Assembly (NCBI GenBank): GCA_905616445.1
Contig: CAJQSV010000021.1
Coordinates: 1-45,154, forward strand
Source of the DNA: an uncultured Pelagibacteraceae bacterium
Lineage (GTDB): Bacteria > Pseudomonadota > Alphaproteobacteria > Pelagibacterales > Pelagibacteraceae
DNA: 45,154 nucleotides
Direction: 5' to 3'
Below are positions 19,208 to 27,927 of this stretch, piece after piece. The notes beneath the pieces were generated by a model. That model was not told the origin of the DNA and searched no databases. It worked only from the letters and a program-made list of their open reading frames with translations. Positions within the stretch are counted from its first letter, which is position 1. Each line of letters starts with the position of its first letter. The position numbers and the translations under genes were made by a program.

Positions 19208-20620
19208 CTATAATTGAGTTCCACCAACAGTCATTTTATCAATCAAGATTGAGGGTTGGGCTACTCCAACTGGCACGCCCTGTCCTGCTTTTCCACAAGT
19301 TCCAATACCAGGATCAAGCATCATGTTATTTCCAACTAATGAAACTTCCTTTAAGATTGATGGGCCATCACCAATTAATGTTGCCCCTTTGATAGGAGCA
19401 CCTATTTTGCCATTTATGATTTCATAAGCTTCAGTGCAATTAAATACAAACTTTCCAGAAGTAATATCTACCTGACCACCACCAAAACTTACTGCAAATA
19501 TCCCTTTATCAACTGATTTAATCATTTCTTCTTGAGAGTATTTTCCATTTAACATCATTGTATTTCTCATTCTAGGGAGAACTACATGCTTATAACTTTC
19601 TCTTCTTCCGCTTCCTGTAGATCTAGTATTCATTAGTCTTGCATTTAAACGATCTTGCATAAAGTTTTTCAATATACCATTTTCAATTAAGACAGTTTTC
19701 TCTGTGGGGGTTCCTTCATCATCAATTGTCAAGCTTCCTCTCCTATTATGCAAAGTTCCATCATCAACAATTGTAACGCCCTCACTTGCAACTCTCTGAC
19801 CCATTAAATTATGAAACGCAGATGTTTTTTTTCTATTAAAATCTCCTTCTAAACCATGACCTATTGCTTCATGAATAAGTATTGCAGGCCATCCTGGTCC
19901 TAAAACTACTTTCATTTCTCCTGCAGGAGCAGGTCTACTATCTAAATTTACCGAGGCAATTCTAAATGCCTCATCACATACTTTTTTCCAATTATCATCT
20001 TTAAGATATTCATCGTAAGACTGTCTGCCACCAATACCGTAAACCCCAGTTTCTTTTTTACCATTTTTTTCGAGCATTACAGAAACATTAAAACGAATTA
20101 AAGGTCTAACATCTGTTAGCACTTCACCACCAGATCTAATTATTTCTATAGACTTATGTTCTCCAGAAAAACTTGCAGTTACTTGCTGAACAATCCCACT
20201 TTTTGCTCTTGTATAATTATTAACTTCTTTTAAGAGTTCTAATTTTGATTGAAGTGATTTTTCTTCTATGGGGTTAATATTTTTATAAAATTGTCCATTT
20301 GTTTTGGGTATCTCATGATTATAAATACCTTTCTTCGATTTCAAAGTTGAGCTTAAATTATCAGCTGATTGTTTTAATGAATTTTTTGAAATTTCATTTG
20401 AATGAGAATATGCAACAACTTCACCTGTTACGGCTCTTAAGCCATAACCTAAATCAGAACTATAAGTAGAGCTTTTAATTTTACCATCATCCAAAACAAT
20501 AGATTCACTCTTTGAATTTTCTAAATAAAGCTCACCATCATCACAGTTATTTAGTGTGTCGGAAATAATTTTTTCTGCATCAATTCTTGATAAGTCTGTT
20601 TTGTTAAAAAAATCATTCAT
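19208..20620 (-). CDS. tldD: Metalloprotease TldD
   Basis: LIHEAIGHGLEGDFNRKKTSAF (HExxxH), DDEGTPTEKTVLIENGIL, CGKAGQGVPVGVAQPSI. Confidence 0.97.
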   Translation of the reverse strand: MNDFFNKTDLSRIDAEKIISDTLNNCDDGELYLENSKSESIVLDDGKIKSSTYSSDLGYGLRAVTGEVVAYSHSNEISKNSLKQSADNLSSTLKSKKGIYNHEIPKTNGQFYKNINPIEEKSLQSKLELLKEVNNYTRAKSGIVQQVTASFSGEHKSIEIIRSGGEVLTDVRPLIRFNVSVMLEKNGKKETGVYGIGGRQSYDEYLKDDNWKKVCDEAFRIASVNLDSRPAPAGEMKVVLGPGWPAILIHEAIGHGLEGDFNRKKTSAFHNLMGQRVASEGVTIVDDGTLHNRRGSLTIDDEGTPTEKTVLIENGILKNFMQDRLNARLMNTRSTGSGRRESYKHVVLPRMRNTMMLNGKYSQEEMIKSVDKGIFAVSFGGGQVDITSGKFVFNCTEAYEIINGKIGAPIKGATLIGDGPSILKEVSLVGNNMMLDPGIGTCGKAGQGVPVGVAQPSILIDKMTVGGTQL

Positions 20621-20808
20621 GTAAATAAAATAATAGTTATAAATATTCTTTCAATTGGTGTATTTCGCACACATACAAAGTAACTAAATTTGGGTAATTT
20701 TCCTAATTAATAAATAAAGGATAAACCCGTACTACACCACGTGCAACACATTGAACGCTAATAATTGTTACTAGAAGGTCTTTCTGATTAGAAAAATAAA
20801 GTAAAAAG

Positions 20809-20874
20809 TTGGTGGGGGATGGTCAGTGTTAGTGAGTTTATAGACCGCACTGTATTCATTACCCAATACTGCAT
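20809..20874 (-). repeat. EVE-gene 5'-end-like fragment (R3) plus adjoining GGGGG..GGTCAGTGT block
   Basis: Minus strand ATGCAGTATTGGGTAATGAATACA...ACACTGACCATCCCCCACCAAC; encodes MQYWVMN; abuts the FkbM copy 2 stop codon. Confidence 0.78.
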
Positions 20875-21576
20875 TTAGATTTTACTATTTTGTATTAATA
20901 ATTTATTTATTCTCTTGTAATGCTTTCTGTGAATTAGAGGAAGTAATTTTGAAACATTATTATTCCACCAACTAATTTTTTTTTTGAATAACCAGTCTAT
21001 TTTATTGTGGTCTAGCCCAAAACCAAAATATGAGTAACCATTATCTAGAAGTTTTTTTAAAATTTTTATTTTTTGGATTTTAGTTAAATGTAAATATTCT
21101 AATGAAATATTTTTGATTATAAATCTTTTAAAATTAAGTGCCATAATCACATCAAAATCGCTACCCTCAATATCAATAGAAAAATAATCTATAACTTTTT
21201 TATTAAAATTTTCATCTAAAAATTTATTAATAGTGATTGTTTTTATAAATTTGCTTTTGATTCCAGATTCTGGAAAATTTCTTTTTACGTGATCAATACT
21301 ACTAGAAAAAAGTTGATAGTGTGGTGCGTCTTTTTCACTATAAAAAAATTTAAGTTTTTTTTTTTTATTAGCCGAGATGGCAAAATTAAATATTTTAACA
21401 GATTTATATTTTTCCCATGATTTTTTTAACTTATTAATATTTACGGGATTAGCCTCAATTATATATATTTTTTTATTTTTAGACTTATGAGATTTTACAA
21501 ATTCTGAAAATCCATCTCTAAAATTTGTTGAAGGGTCTAAATCTCCTGCGCCACCACCAATATGAAAAAAAATCAT
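20875..21576 (-). CDS. FkbM family methyltransferase (copy 2)
   Basis: FFHIGGGAGDLDPST, IYIIEANPVNINKLKKSW, VIDYFSIDIEGSDFDVIMALNFKRF. Confidence 0.88.
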   Translation of the reverse strand: MIFFHIGGGAGDLDPSTNFRDGFSEFVKSHKSKNKKIYIIEANPVNINKLKKSWEKYKSVKIFNFAISANKKKKLKFFYSEKDAPHYQLFSSSIDHVKRNFPESGIKSKFIKTITINKFLDENFNKKVIDYFSIDIEGSDFDVIMALNFKRFIIKNISLEYLHLTKIQKIKILKKLLDNGYSYFGFGLDHNKIDWLFKKKISWWNNNVSKLLPLIHRKHYKRINKLLIQNSKI

Positions 21577-21626
21577 AAAATTAATTATTTAGTAAATAGA
21601 ATTTAACAGCATAAGTGTTTTTTTAG

Positions 21627-21651
21627 TTTCATTAACCAGTACTGCATCTAA
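21627..21651 (-). repeat. EVE-gene 5'-end fragment (R4), 25-bp exact copy of 11470-11494
   Basis: tttcattaaccagtactgcatctaa occurs identically at 11470-11494 (true EVE start, including TTAG before ATG) and at 21627-21651. Confidence 0.92.
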
Positions 21652-21756
21652 CTATTTTCCTTACAGATCAGCATAATAAAAAATAGCATTTTCTTAGTTT
21701 TTGTAGGATAACATATTAAAATATGTTAAAAAAATTAAATTATTCAAAACAAAAAA

Positions 21757-22269
21757 ATGAATTTTAACTACATAAACAGAATTATAAGAGCTTGTAAGTT
21801 AGATGTTAATCTTTACGAAGAAGTAGAGGCTGATAAGTCAGCAACATTGCAAGCAGCTGGAGTTGTAGTGCTTTCAAGTCTGGCAGCGGGAATAGGAGCT
21901 TTGTCACTTGGAACATCTAATTTTTTAATGGCTCCTCTGTTATCATTGGTTAGTTGGTTTGTTTGGGCTTACTTAGTTTATTTAATTGGCGTAAAAATTT
22001 TTCCAGAATCTACGACAGAGGCTGATCATGGTCAGTTGTTAAGAACAATTGGTTTTTCTAGTGCTCCAGGACTTATTCGGGTTTTTGGTATTATTCCTAA
22101 TTTGACAAGCATAGTCTTTATTACTTCATCGATATGGATGCTAGTAGCGATGGTTATTGCTGTAAGACAAGCCTTAGATTATAAAAGCACCTGGCGAGCA
22201 GTTGGAGTAGTAGTGAGTGCTTTTTTAATTCAATCTATTATTTTAGTTATGATATTGAATGTGCTTTAA
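21757..22269 (+). CDS. YIP1 family membrane protein
   Basis: 170 aa, FNYINRIIRACKLDVNLYEEVEADKSATLQAAGVVVLSSLAAGIG and TM pattern typical of alphaproteobacterial YIP1-like proteins. Confidence 0.75.
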   Translation: MNFNYINRIIRACKLDVNLYEEVEADKSATLQAAGVVVLSSLAAGIGALSLGTSNFLMAPLLSLVSWFVWAYLVYLIGVKIFPESTTEADHGQLLRTIGFSSAPGLIRVFGIIPNLTSIVFITSSIWMLVAMVIAVRQALDYKSTWRAVGVVVSAFLIQSIILVMILNVL

Positions 22270-22359
22270 TATTTATGCATTTAAAAAATATTTGTCAACA
22301 AACACTTAAATTAATTTAATATAATTTTAATAATAAAATATTTTCTTAAAATATTAATA

Positions 22360-25026
22360 TTAAATTAATTTTTTTAACTCTGCTTGAGCAGCAGCCAGTA
22401 TTGCGATAGGAACTCTAAATGGCGAACAAGAAACATAGTCAAGGCCAGTCTTTGCACAAAACTCAATACTTTTAGGATCACCACCATGTTCACCGCAAAT
22501 ACCAAGTTTAATTTTTTTATTAGCTTGTCTTCCTCTTGTTGACGCGATCTTAATTAATTCTCCAACACCATTTTGATCTAGACTAACAAAAGGATCAATT
22601 TCAAATATTCTATTATTTATATAATCTTTTAAAAATTTACCGGAATCATCTCGGCTGATACCAAAAGTTGTTTGAGTTAAGTCATTTGTACCAAAACTAA
22701 AAAAATCAGCATATTTTGAAATTTCTTTTGCTTGCAAAGCTGCTCGTGGTAATTCAATCATAGTTCCAACCATATACTCTATTTTAGTTTGGTGTTTTTT
22801 TTGAATTTTTTTAGCAATGTGATTTACTAAGCTTCTTAAAATTTTAAGTTCAATATCCGCCGAAACCAGCGGGATCATTATTTCAGCTGTAACTGATTTA
22901 ATTTTCTCTTTTTTACATTCAAACAGTGCTTCGAATATAGCCTCACACTGCATTTCATAAATATCGGGAAAAGAAATACCTAACCGACATCCTCTATGCC
23001 CCAACATTGGGTTCTGCTCATGTAGTTCATCTATTCTATCCTTAACTTCTTCAGAATTAATTTTAAGAGACAAAGCTACTTCATTAATTTCTTTTTGTGT
23101 TTTTGGTAAAAACTCGTGCAGAGGTGGATCTAGTAATCTTATCGTTACTGGTAATCCAGACATAACTTTAAAAATTTTTTTAAAATCATTTTTTTGATGT
23201 GGTAAAAGTTTTATCAAAGCTTTACTTCTATCTTCTTTTGTTTTGGAAAGTATCATTTCTCTAAAAGATAAAATTCTTTCCTGATCAAAAAACATATGTT
23301 CCGTTCTACAAAGACCAATACCTTCAGCACCAAATTCTCTTGCAACTCTAGAATCCTTTTCTGTTTCAGCGTTAGTTCTTATCTTTAGTTTTTTAAACGC
23401 ATTCGCCCAATTCATAATTGTTAAAAAATATCCTGAAATTTTTGGCTGAATAGTAGGAACAGTTCCAAGTATTACCTCACCACTAGCACCATCAATAGTA
23501 ATTGTGTCACCCTCTTTTACTATTATACCTCCTGCTTTAAACTCCTTATTTGAATAATCAATTGTAATTTCTGTTGATCCGGAAACACAAGGTCTACCCA
23601 TGCCTCTAGCAACTACAGCAGCATGACTTGTCATTCCGCCTCTTGCAGTTAAAATTCCTTTAGCAGCGTGCATGCCGTGAATATCTTCAGGCGATGTTTC
23701 AACTCTAACTAAAATAGTATTCTGCATGACCGAGTTTAAGCGCTCTGCTTCTTCTGCGGTAAAGACTACTTTTCCAGATGCTGCACCAGGCGATGCAGGA
23801 AGACCTTTTGCAATAATTTTTTTTTTCACTTTTTTATCTAAAGTAGGATGAAGTAGGGTGTCTAAAGTGTTTGGATCTATTCTTAAAATTGCCTTTTCTT
23901 TATTGATTAATTTTTCTTTAACCATATCAACAGCAATTTTAATTGCCGCCTCAGATGTTCTTTTTCCTGATCTTGTTTGTAAAATCCACAGTTTTTTATT
24001 TTCAACAGTAAACTCGACATCCTGCATGTCTTTGTAATGTTTTTCTAATTTTTCCAATATCCTTTTTAATTCTTGGTAAACTTTTGGCATTATTTCTTCC
24101 ATCGAGGTTTCTTTTGAATTAGCGGCAGCTTTTGCTTTTTTTGTTATATGTTGAGGCGTTCTTGTTCCAGCCACAACATCTTCACCTTGCGCATTAATTA
24201 AATACTCACCATAAAAAATATTTTCACCAGTCGATGGATTTCTTGTAAAAACTACACCTGTCGAACAATCATTTCCCATGTTACCAAACACCATAGATTG
24301 TACGTTTATTGCTGTACCCCAATGATCCGGAATTTGACTTAATTTTCTATAAGTTTTAGCTCGTTGACTCTCCCAAGATAAAAATACCGCACTAACAGCC
24401 CCGTAGAACTGCTCCAGAACATTTTGTGGAAAGTTTTTTTTTGTTTCTTTTTTAACTAAATCTTTAAACCTTTGGATCAATTCATCCCAATCGTTTTCAT
24501 CTAATTCTGTATCAAGTAGAACACCTTTGTTTAGTTTATGATTGTCAATCATTCCTTCAAACAAATGACCCTCGATATTCAAGACTACATTGCCATACAT
24601 TTGAATAAATCTTCTATAGCAATCTTTAGCAAACCTTACGTTCAAAGTTTTTTTTGCTAGAGCTTTTACTGTCTGATCGTTTAATCCAAGATTAAGAATT
24701 GTATCCATCATTCCTGGCATTGAAACTCTTGCACCAGATCGAACAGAAACTAGCAAAGGATTCTTTAAGTCGCCAAACTTCTTACCCGTGTATTTTTCAA
24801 TATTTTTTAACTCTAATTGAATATTTTTTATAATTTGCTTAGGTAACTTTTTTTTATTTTTGTAGAAAATATCGCAAACTTCAGTTGAGATAGTAAAACC
24901 TGGAGGAACAGGCATTCCTAATCTACCCATTTCAGCCAAATTAGCGCCCTTGCCACCTAATATATTTTTAGGATTTTTTAAATTCTTAATTTTTTTATCT
25001 TTGAAGTTAAAAATTAAATTACTCAA
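22360..25026 (-). CDS. ppdK: Pyruvate, phosphate dikinase
   Basis: LGGKGANLAEM, GGMTSHAAVVARGMGRPCV, GICGEHGGDPKSIEFC, 888 aa. Confidence 0.98.
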   Translation of the reverse strand: MSNLIFNFKDKKIKNLKNPKNILGGKGANLAEMGRLGMPVPPGFTISTEVCDIFYKNKKKLPKQIIKNIQLELKNIEKYTGKKFGDLKNPLLVSVRSGARVSMPGMMDTILNLGLNDQTVKALAKKTLNVRFAKDCYRRFIQMYGNVVLNIEGHLFEGMIDNHKLNKGVLLDTELDENDWDELIQRFKDLVKKETKKNFPQNVLEQFYGAVSAVFLSWESQRAKTYRKLSQIPDHWGTAINVQSMVFGNMGNDCSTGVVFTRNPSTGENIFYGEYLINAQGEDVVAGTRTPQHITKKAKAAANSKETSMEEIMPKVYQELKRILEKLEKHYKDMQDVEFTVENKKLWILQTRSGKRTSEAAIKIAVDMVKEKLINKEKAILRIDPNTLDTLLHPTLDKKVKKKIIAKGLPASPGAASGKVVFTAEEAERLNSVMQNTILVRVETSPEDIHGMHAAKGILTARGGMTSHAAVVARGMGRPCVSGSTEITIDYSNKEFKAGGIIVKEGDTITIDGASGEVILGTVPTIQPKISGYFLTIMNWANAFKKLKIRTNAETEKDSRVAREFGAEGIGLCRTEHMFFDQERILSFREMILSKTKEDRSKALIKLLPHQKNDFKKIFKVMSGLPVTIRLLDPPLHEFLPKTQKEINEVALSLKINSEEVKDRIDELHEQNPMLGHRGCRLGISFPDIYEMQCEAIFEALFECKKEKIKSVTAEIMIPLVSADIELKILRSLVNHIAKKIQKKHQTKIEYMVGTMIELPRAALQAKEISKYADFFSFGTNDLTQTTFGISRDDSGKFLKDYINNRIFEIDPFVSLDQNGVGELIKIASTRGRQANKKIKLGICGEHGGDPKSIEFCAKTGLDYVSCSPFRVPIAILAAAQAELKKLI

Positions 25027-25123
25027 TTAAGTACCTGTTTTTTATTTAAAAAAGAGTAACAAATTAAAGCAAAAAAATATACGTAACAAAATATTGTTAA
25101 TAGCTCAATAAAGAGAAATTCCT

Positions 25124-25156
25124 CACACACACTTCTAAATTGTAAAAGTGTGTGTG
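25124..25156 (-). other. Perfect 11-bp hairpin downstream of small membrane protein gene
   Basis: cacacacactt-(ctaaattgtaa)-aagtgtgtgtg; no T-run directly after it. Confidence 0.7.
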
Positions 25157-25171
25157 CGTAAAATTTGTAAA

Positions 25172-25408
25172 CTATTTTAGTAATTTTCTGTAAGTAAAAA
25201 TAACAGCTAAGACTATTATTATTGCTGCAGTACCTTGGCTACCAAGGCTATTAAGTAAAGCAATTAAGTTTGCCGTTACTTGAGAACCAAAAAAAGCAAC
25301 ATTTGGTCCAAACACTATTTCTGCAATAACTGAAACTGCCAACAACAGAACAGCTATTTCTAAAAATTTATTTAAGTAATTTTTTATTTGGTTGATCCAG
25401 TTTATCAT
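25172..25408 (-). CDS. Small two-TM protein of unknown function (paralog 2)
   Basis: 78 aa; FGPNVAFFGSQVTANLIALLNSLGSQGTAAIIIVLAVIF aligns with paralog 1. Confidence 0.75.
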   Translation of the reverse strand: MINWINQIKNYLNKFLEIAVLLLAVSVIAEIVFGPNVAFFGSQVTANLIALLNSLGSQGTAAIIIVLAVIFTYRKLLK

Positions 25409-25427
25409 AATTTTTTCTGTAGTTTAG

Positions 25428-25461
25428 TTACCACCCTAGGTCTAAAAATCTAAGGTGGTAA
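25428..25461 (-). other. Intergenic hairpin between the tandem small genes
   Basis: ttaccaccctag-(gtctaaaaat)-ctaaggtggtaa, 12-bp arms with one mismatch. Confidence 0.7.
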
Positions 25462-25475
25462 TTATTAACTGTAGT

Positions 25476-25697
25476 TTATTTGTAGAAACCTAAGATAATG
25501 ATAGCGGCTACTAAACCAACTATACCTGCATCACCTAAAGATTGTACAAGGCTAACAATATTTTCCGCAACACCGCCAACAAATGGAACATTTCCACCTA
25601 GTAGGCTAACAACGATAGCTAAACCAAGTAATGAAATTATTACTTTTGTTAGGCTGTCAAACGTTGCGCTCAATCCTGACAATATTTTCATAAACAC
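25476..25697 (-). CDS. Small two-TM protein of unknown function (paralog 1)
   Basis: 73 aa; LLGGNVPFVGGVAENIVSLVQSLGDAGIVGLVAAIIIL. Confidence 0.8.
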   Translation of the reverse strand: MFMKILSGLSATFDSLTKVIISLLGLAIVVSLLGGNVPFVGGVAENIVSLVQSLGDAGIVGLVAAIIILGFYK

Positions 25698-25868
25698 TCC
25701 CTTATTATTTATTGTTTTATTTAAAAACGAATCACTTCGTTTATGTGAAGAATCGTATCACAATGATTCAGCGTATACTTGTAGAAAAAACTACTGGAAT
25801 ACTTCTATTATTTATATTTTCCAATAACTGATCATTTTAGACTGCGTAACACGAAGTTAAAGTTAAAA

Positions 25869-26948
25869 TTATAGTTTTAGCCCAGGACCTTTTAGATATT
25901 TAGCATGAGGATCTAGGGGCCATCTTGATTTAGCGACAAAATCTAAATTATTAATTAATTTTTTTTTATATCTTTTAATGCCTGCCCAGGCAATCATAGC
26001 AGCATTATCACCACAGAATTTTAGGTTAGGAAACAAAGGAACAAAATTCATCTCTTTACAAACTTTAGTTAAATTTTCTCTAATAGACTTATTAGCAGCA
26101 ACGCCTCCAGCTATAATAAAAGGTATTTTTTCCTTTAAAGAAGTTTTGATTTTAAATTGTTTCATTGCCTCTTTTGTTTTCTTTTCTAAAATTTTATTTA
26201 CCGTATGCTGAAAAGATGCAGCAAGATTATATTTTAGTTGTTGGTTGTTGTTAATATTTTTACTCTTTCTTAAGACAGCTGTTTTGAGTCCAGAAAAAGA
26301 CAAATTACATCCTCCTTTGTTGATAATCGGCTCAGGTAATTTATAAAAGTTTTTATCACCCAATTTTGAAAACTTTTCAATATTAGGCCCACCCGGATAT
26401 CCTAAATCTAACATTTTTGCAGTTTTATCAAATGCTTCACCTAAAGCATCGTCAATAGTTGTGCCGAGCTGTTCGTATTTATCGATGTCCTTAACTATTA
26501 AGTACTGTGAGTGACCACCAGAAATTAATAAAAGCAAATATGGAAATTTTATTTTATTTTCTAAACCCGGACTCAAAGCATGTCCTTCAAGATGATTTAC
26601 AGCTATAAAAGGTTTGTTTGCAAAAGCTGCTATTGATTTTCCTACGTTAAGACCAACAGTTAGACAAACAATTAAACCAGGTCCGGCTGTAGCTGCAACA
26701 CCATCCATATCAGCAATAGCTAATTTGCTTTCGTCCAAAGCTTTATTAATAATAAAGTCAATATTTTCAACATGTGATCTTGCGGCGAGTTCTGGTACTA
26801 CACCACCAAATTTTTCGTGCTCTTTTATTTGACTAGAGACAATATTTGATAGCACTTTTGCAGAGCCATCCGTATTTTCTTGGATTATAGCCGCTGCAGT
26901 TTCATCGCAACTAGTTTCTATTCCTAAAAATGTAATATTTTTTTTCAT
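25869..26948 (-). CDS. tsaD: tRNA N6-adenosine threonylcarbamoyltransferase
   Basis: LGIETSCDETAAAI, VNHLEGHALSPGL, LISGGHSQYL, GGVAANKSIRENL. Confidence 0.98.
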   Translation of the reverse strand: MKKNITFLGIETSCDETAAAIIQENTDGSAKVLSNIVSSQIKEHEKFGGVVPELAARSHVENIDFIINKALDESKLAIADMDGVAATAGPGLIVCLTVGLNVGKSIAAFANKPFIAVNHLEGHALSPGLENKIKFPYLLLLISGGHSQYLIVKDIDKYEQLGTTIDDALGEAFDKTAKMLDLGYPGGPNIEKFSKLGDKNFYKLPEPIINKGGCNLSFSGLKTAVLRKSKNINNNQQLKYNLAASFQHTVNKILEKKTKEAMKQFKIKTSLKEKIPFIIAGGVAANKSIRENLTKVCKEMNFVPLFPNLKFCGDNAAMIAWAGIKRYKKKLINNLDFVAKSRWPLDPHAKYLKGPGLKL

Positions 26949-27009
26949 TAATTTATGAACTCAATATAAGAATAGTATAAAATAGAATTCTTAAAAATAT
27001 AAATTAATA

Positions 27010-27927
27010 ATGAAAAAAATTGTAATTGGAGCACGTGGAAGCAAGCTGTCTTTAGCTTATGCAGATAGAGTAAAAAAACTACTCTTGGAAAAAGTGCCCC
27101 ATCTAGCAGAAGACCTTATTGAAATTCAAAGCATAACTACATCAGGAGATATATTTTATGACAAAAAACTTTCAGAAATTGGTGGAAAAAATTTATTTTG
27201 TAAAGAAATTGAAGAAAGTCTATTAAAAAAAAAAATAGATATTGCAGTACACTCCTTGAAAGACATGGCCTCTGAGGAGATAGAAACTTTAAATATTGCT
27301 GCCTATATAGAAAGAAATGATCCTAGGGATGTTTTTATTAGTTTGAAATTTAACAATATAAAAGAAATTAAAAATGGAGTTGTAGGATCAAGTTCTAGAA
27401 GAAGAGATTTGCAATTAAAAACACTTAATAGAGATGTGTTGGTTAAGAATATTAGGGGAAATGTCGATACCAGAATTCAAAAACTTAAAGATGGTCTTTA
27501 TGATGCCATTGTACTTGCTGCTGCAGGAGTTAAAACTTTAAGATTAGAAGAAAATATAAAGCAAATTTTTACTCCTAAAGAAATATTACCTGCTGTTGGA
27601 CAAGGAATTATTGCTGTGCAGTGTCGCAAAGAAGACTCAAATATAATTAATTTGTTAGAAAAAATTGATCACAAGCAAACAAGACAATGTGCCAAAGCAG
27701 AAAGAACTCTTCTTAAAACAATCGGAGGCGACTGTGATACGGCAGTAGGAGGTTTAGCCTCAATAAAAAACAATGAACTAACTTTATATGCTCAATTATT
27801 TTCTGATGATGGAATAAATATTTTTAATTATAAAACAGCTGGAGGCAAAGAAGAAGGACTTAAACTTGGTAAGCTAGCAGGTACAGAACTTTTAAAGCAG
27901 GCAGGAACTGATTTTAAAAAAAATTAA
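27010..27927 (+). CDS. hemC: Hydroxymethylbilane synthase
   Basis: IGARGSKLSLAYA, DIAVHSLKDMAS, GVVGSSSRRRDLQL, RGNVDTRIQKL, ERTLLKTIGGDCDTAVGG. Confidence 0.98.
   Translation: MKKIVIGARGSKLSLAYADRVKKLLLEKVPHLAEDLIEIQSITTSGDIFYDKKLSEIGGKNLFCKEIEESLLKKKIDIAVHSLKDMASEEIETLNIAAYIERNDPRDVFISLKFNNIKEIKNGVVGSSSRRRDLQLKTLNRDVLVKNIRGNVDTRIQKLKDGLYDAIVLAAAGVKTLRLEENIKQIFTPKEILPAVGQGIIAVQCRKEDSNIINLLEKIDHKQTRQCAKAERTLLKTIGGDCDTAVGGLASIKNNELTLYAQLFSDDGINIFNYKTAGGKEEGLKLGKLAGTELLKQAGTDFKKN

Noticed and set aside
22389-22405. gcagccagtattgcgat resembling repeat R2 (agccagtattgc)
   Set aside because: Lies in the conserved ppdK C-terminus (AILAAAQAEL); the short match is chance, with no flanking similarity
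25498-26832. Plus-strand ORFs 25498-25827, 25978-26211 and 26614-26832
   Set aside because: Antisense to the small membrane protein and tsaD genes; low-complexity translations
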